Source: a virus. From it: a stretch of DNA of 26,316 nt. The position numbers and the translations under genes were made by a program. The notes beneath the pieces are model-generated. The model had not been told where the DNA came from, ran no database searches, and worked only from the letters and a program-made list of their open reading frames with translations. The stretch is from IMG/VR virus record IMGVR_UViG_3300020185_000227, positions 1 through 26,316 of that record, one strand, 5' to 3'. Numbering within the stretch: the stretch's first letter is position 1; each line of letters begins with the position of its first letter. Shown here piece after piece: positions 25,043-26,316 of this stretch.

Positions 25043-26316
25043 TATATTAATCCTCTTTGTTTTAAATAATCTATATAATATGGATTATTTGTTAAATCTG
25101 TTCTACTATATGAACCATAAGGTTGTGCAGAGTAACCAAATTGTTGACTTTGTTGATTTATACCAAGTATATTATTTATGCTACTCTTAGCATTATTATA
25201 GCTTGTTTGTAGGTCAGATGAAAGAGAATATTGTCCACCAGTATTAATATTAGATTGTCCACCCATATTTAAATTAGAAAAGTATTGATTTACCATAGAT
25301 CCATCAGATTGAGGTGTTTGAGTTGTTGTGGTTGTTTGAGGAACATAACTTTGATTATCTCCATTATCACCACCACCAAAATTCATCTCATTAAGTTTTG
25401 ATTGAACATTTTCTTGAGTTGGTTCTCCACCTAAAATACCTTCAAATGGATTTGGTATAGAATAACCCATAGCTGTAGCATTTTTATAAGCACCATATAA
25501 AAGACCAGCACCTGGAAATAAAAAACTCAAACCATAACCTATAGCTTTATTTATTGGATCTTCCATAGGACTAATAGCATATCTTGCTTCTTGTCTTTGA
25601 TCTTCTAAAACTTGTTTTTGTTCATCAGTTAATTCAATATCCTGATAATCACCAGTTAAATAATCTAATTTTGTTTCTGTAGAATCTTTTCCACTTTCTG
25701 TATTAGGTGTTTCAGGTACTGTAAAATCTGTTTGAGAAGCATCTACTCCTCCTCCTACAGGTAAATCTATATCTATAGGTGCAACTCCATCAGTTATTTC
25801 TGCTATATTTGGTCTATCTATATCTGTAGTTACAATTGGTTCTGGATTTAAAATAGAAGGTGGTGCAACAGCTGTAGGTGCAGTTGGTTCAGTTACAATT
25901 GGCTCAGGATTTAAAATAGAAGGTGGTGCAGTTGGTAATGTTTGAACAGGTTGTGGATTTTGTAAAGGAACTGTAGGAATATCAATTACAGGAATTTCTC
26001 TAAAATCTTCTATATCTAATGGTTCATCTGGTGTAGGTGGATTTAAAATAGAAGGTGGTGCAACAGCTGTAGGTACAACTGGTGTAGGTTCAATTGGTGT
26101 AGGTTCAATTGGTGCAGGTGGATTTAAAATTGATGGTGGTGCTGTTGGGGTAGGTGCAACTTGTTCAGGTGCAACAGTTATAGGTGCAACTGGTGTAGGT
26201 GCAACTGGTTCTGGATTTAAAATAGAAGGTGGAGCGATTGGTGTAGTTACAGTTGGTGTAGGTTCAACTGGAACAGGTGCAACTGGAATAGGTGTAGGTG
26301 TAGGTGCAACTGAAAC
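25042..26316 (-). CDS. Proline-rich repeat virion protein, partial (start outside the window)
   Basis: The frame stays open from the right edge to the stop at 25042, 424 residues. An ATG at 25566 is internal: no SD precedes it and the frame continues upstream with coherent protein, so I take it as one gene. From the edge inward there are about 170 residues of V/A/P/T/E repeats with five copies of A-P-P-S-I-L-N-P. Next come about 80 acidic residues (L-T-G-D-Y-Q-D-I-E-L-T), a glycine-rich hydrophobic part (G-Y-G-L-S-F-L-F-P-G-A-G-L-L-Y-G-A-Y, possibly membrane-active), and a Q/N/G/T-rich tail. It is probably an extended virion component. Which one cannot be told without the missing N-terminus. 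Confidence 0.65.
   Translation of the reverse strand, partial: VSVAPTPTPIPVAPVPVEPTPTVTTPIAPPSILNPEPVAPTPVAPITVAPEQVAPTPTAPPSILNPPAPIEPTPIEPTPVVPTAVAPPSILNPPTPDEPLDIEDFREIPVIDIPTVPLQNPQPVQTLPTAPPSILNPEPIVTEPTAPTAVAPPSILNPEPIVTTDIDRPNIAEITDGVAPIDIDLPVGGGVDASQTDFTVPETPNTESGKDSTETKLDYLTGDYQDIELTDEQKQVLEDQRQEARYAISPMEDPINKAIGYGLSFLFPGAGLLYGAYKNATAMGYSIPNPFEGILGGEPTQENVQSKLNEMNFGGGDNGDNQSYVPQTTTTTQTPQSDGSMVNQYFSNLNMGGQSNINTGGQYSLSSDLQTSYNNAKSSINNILGINQQSQQFGYSAQPYGSYSRTDLTNNPYYIDYLKQRGLI
25844..26235 (-). repeat. Five copies of a 23-bp repeat coding for APPSILNP
   Basis: Copies lie at 25844-25866, 25907-25929, 26039-26061, 26120-26142 and 26213-26235, each close to GGATTTAAAATAGAAGGTGG plus TGC on the plus strand. 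Start-to-start distances are 63, 132, 81 and 93 bases, all multiples of three, so the reading frame is kept. Copy 4 differs at two bases and copy 5 at one. Confidence 0.85.

Noticed and set aside
25042-25566. A separate 174-aa gene starting at ATG 25566
   Set aside because: The frame is open without a stop to the window edge and no ribosome site precedes this ATG, so it is treated as the C-terminal part of the longer protein.
25844-26235. Regularly recurring 23-bp units as a CRISPR array
   Set aside because: Spacings are unequal multiples of three and the whole stretch is one open frame coding for a repeat peptide.
1-26316. tRNA genes, insertion sequences, integrase or attachment sites
   Set aside because: I saw no cloverleaf with a GTTCGA-type T loop, no transposase motif, no tyrosine or serine recombinase motif and no long terminal repeats.

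Overview
The window is part of a bacteriophage genome. It is strongly AT-rich, with A/T-ending codons nearly throughout and very tight gene packing. The head and packaging set belongs to the short-tailed phage type common in marine metagenomes: SU10-like (DUF5309) capsid, large portal, SU10-type adaptor, and a P22 gp10-like protein beginning '-FGEWLPDQP-'. Many minor late genes resemble, from memory, those of pelagiphages and uncultured Mediterranean phages. The XRE regulator has the form usual in Alphaproteobacteria. I infer a podovirus-like phage of a SAR11-type alphaproteobacterium; the host is inference.

Layout. 1-9175, all minus strand: the morphogenesis block. In transcription order it holds small terminase, a 322-base gap without a clear gene, a small protein, large terminase, portal, a 98-aa protein overlapping the portal, scaffold, major capsid, a decoration-like protein, small head proteins, adaptor, and a stabilisation/tail protein cut by the window edge. 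9176-9279: intergenic region with tandem TTGACA elements facing the early genes. 9280-12230, plus strand: early region of about fifteen very small genes, mostly unknown, several of them tiny membrane proteins, chained by ATGA/TAATG overlaps. 12339-13657, minus strand: three-gene island with a degenerate nuclease-fold protein, a winged-helix protein and an unknown. 13736-17480, plus strand: recombination and regulation operon with a RecB-like exonuclease, a coiled-coil protein, a putative annealing protein, a DUF6378-like protein, two HTH proteins and small unknowns. A hairpin at 17488-17517 separates this operon from the convergent late genes. 17505-26316, minus strand: late block read from the right edge inward. 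It holds a proline-rich protein open at the edge, two further putative internal virion proteins, a lysis region (M15A endolysin, several membrane proteins, a PD-(D/E)XK protein) and a tail of tiny lysine-rich proteins.

If the contig is a linearised piece of a circular or permuted genome, the late genes would form one long leftward unit that starts at the terminase, leaves at position 1, passes through the unseen part and re-enters at 26316, ending at the terminator near 17,500. Early genes run rightward and meet it there. No polymerase, helicase, primase, integrase, tRNA or CRISPR array is visible, so replication may depend on the host or on genes outside the window.

Most interesting for follow-up: the early micro-protein cluster with a duplicated coupling cassette and repeated leader sequences; an apparently leaderless exonuclease promoter; GGGGG/CCCCC hairpins on both sides of the decoration gene; a candidate packaging region between the terminase genes; and an octapeptide-repeat virion protein.
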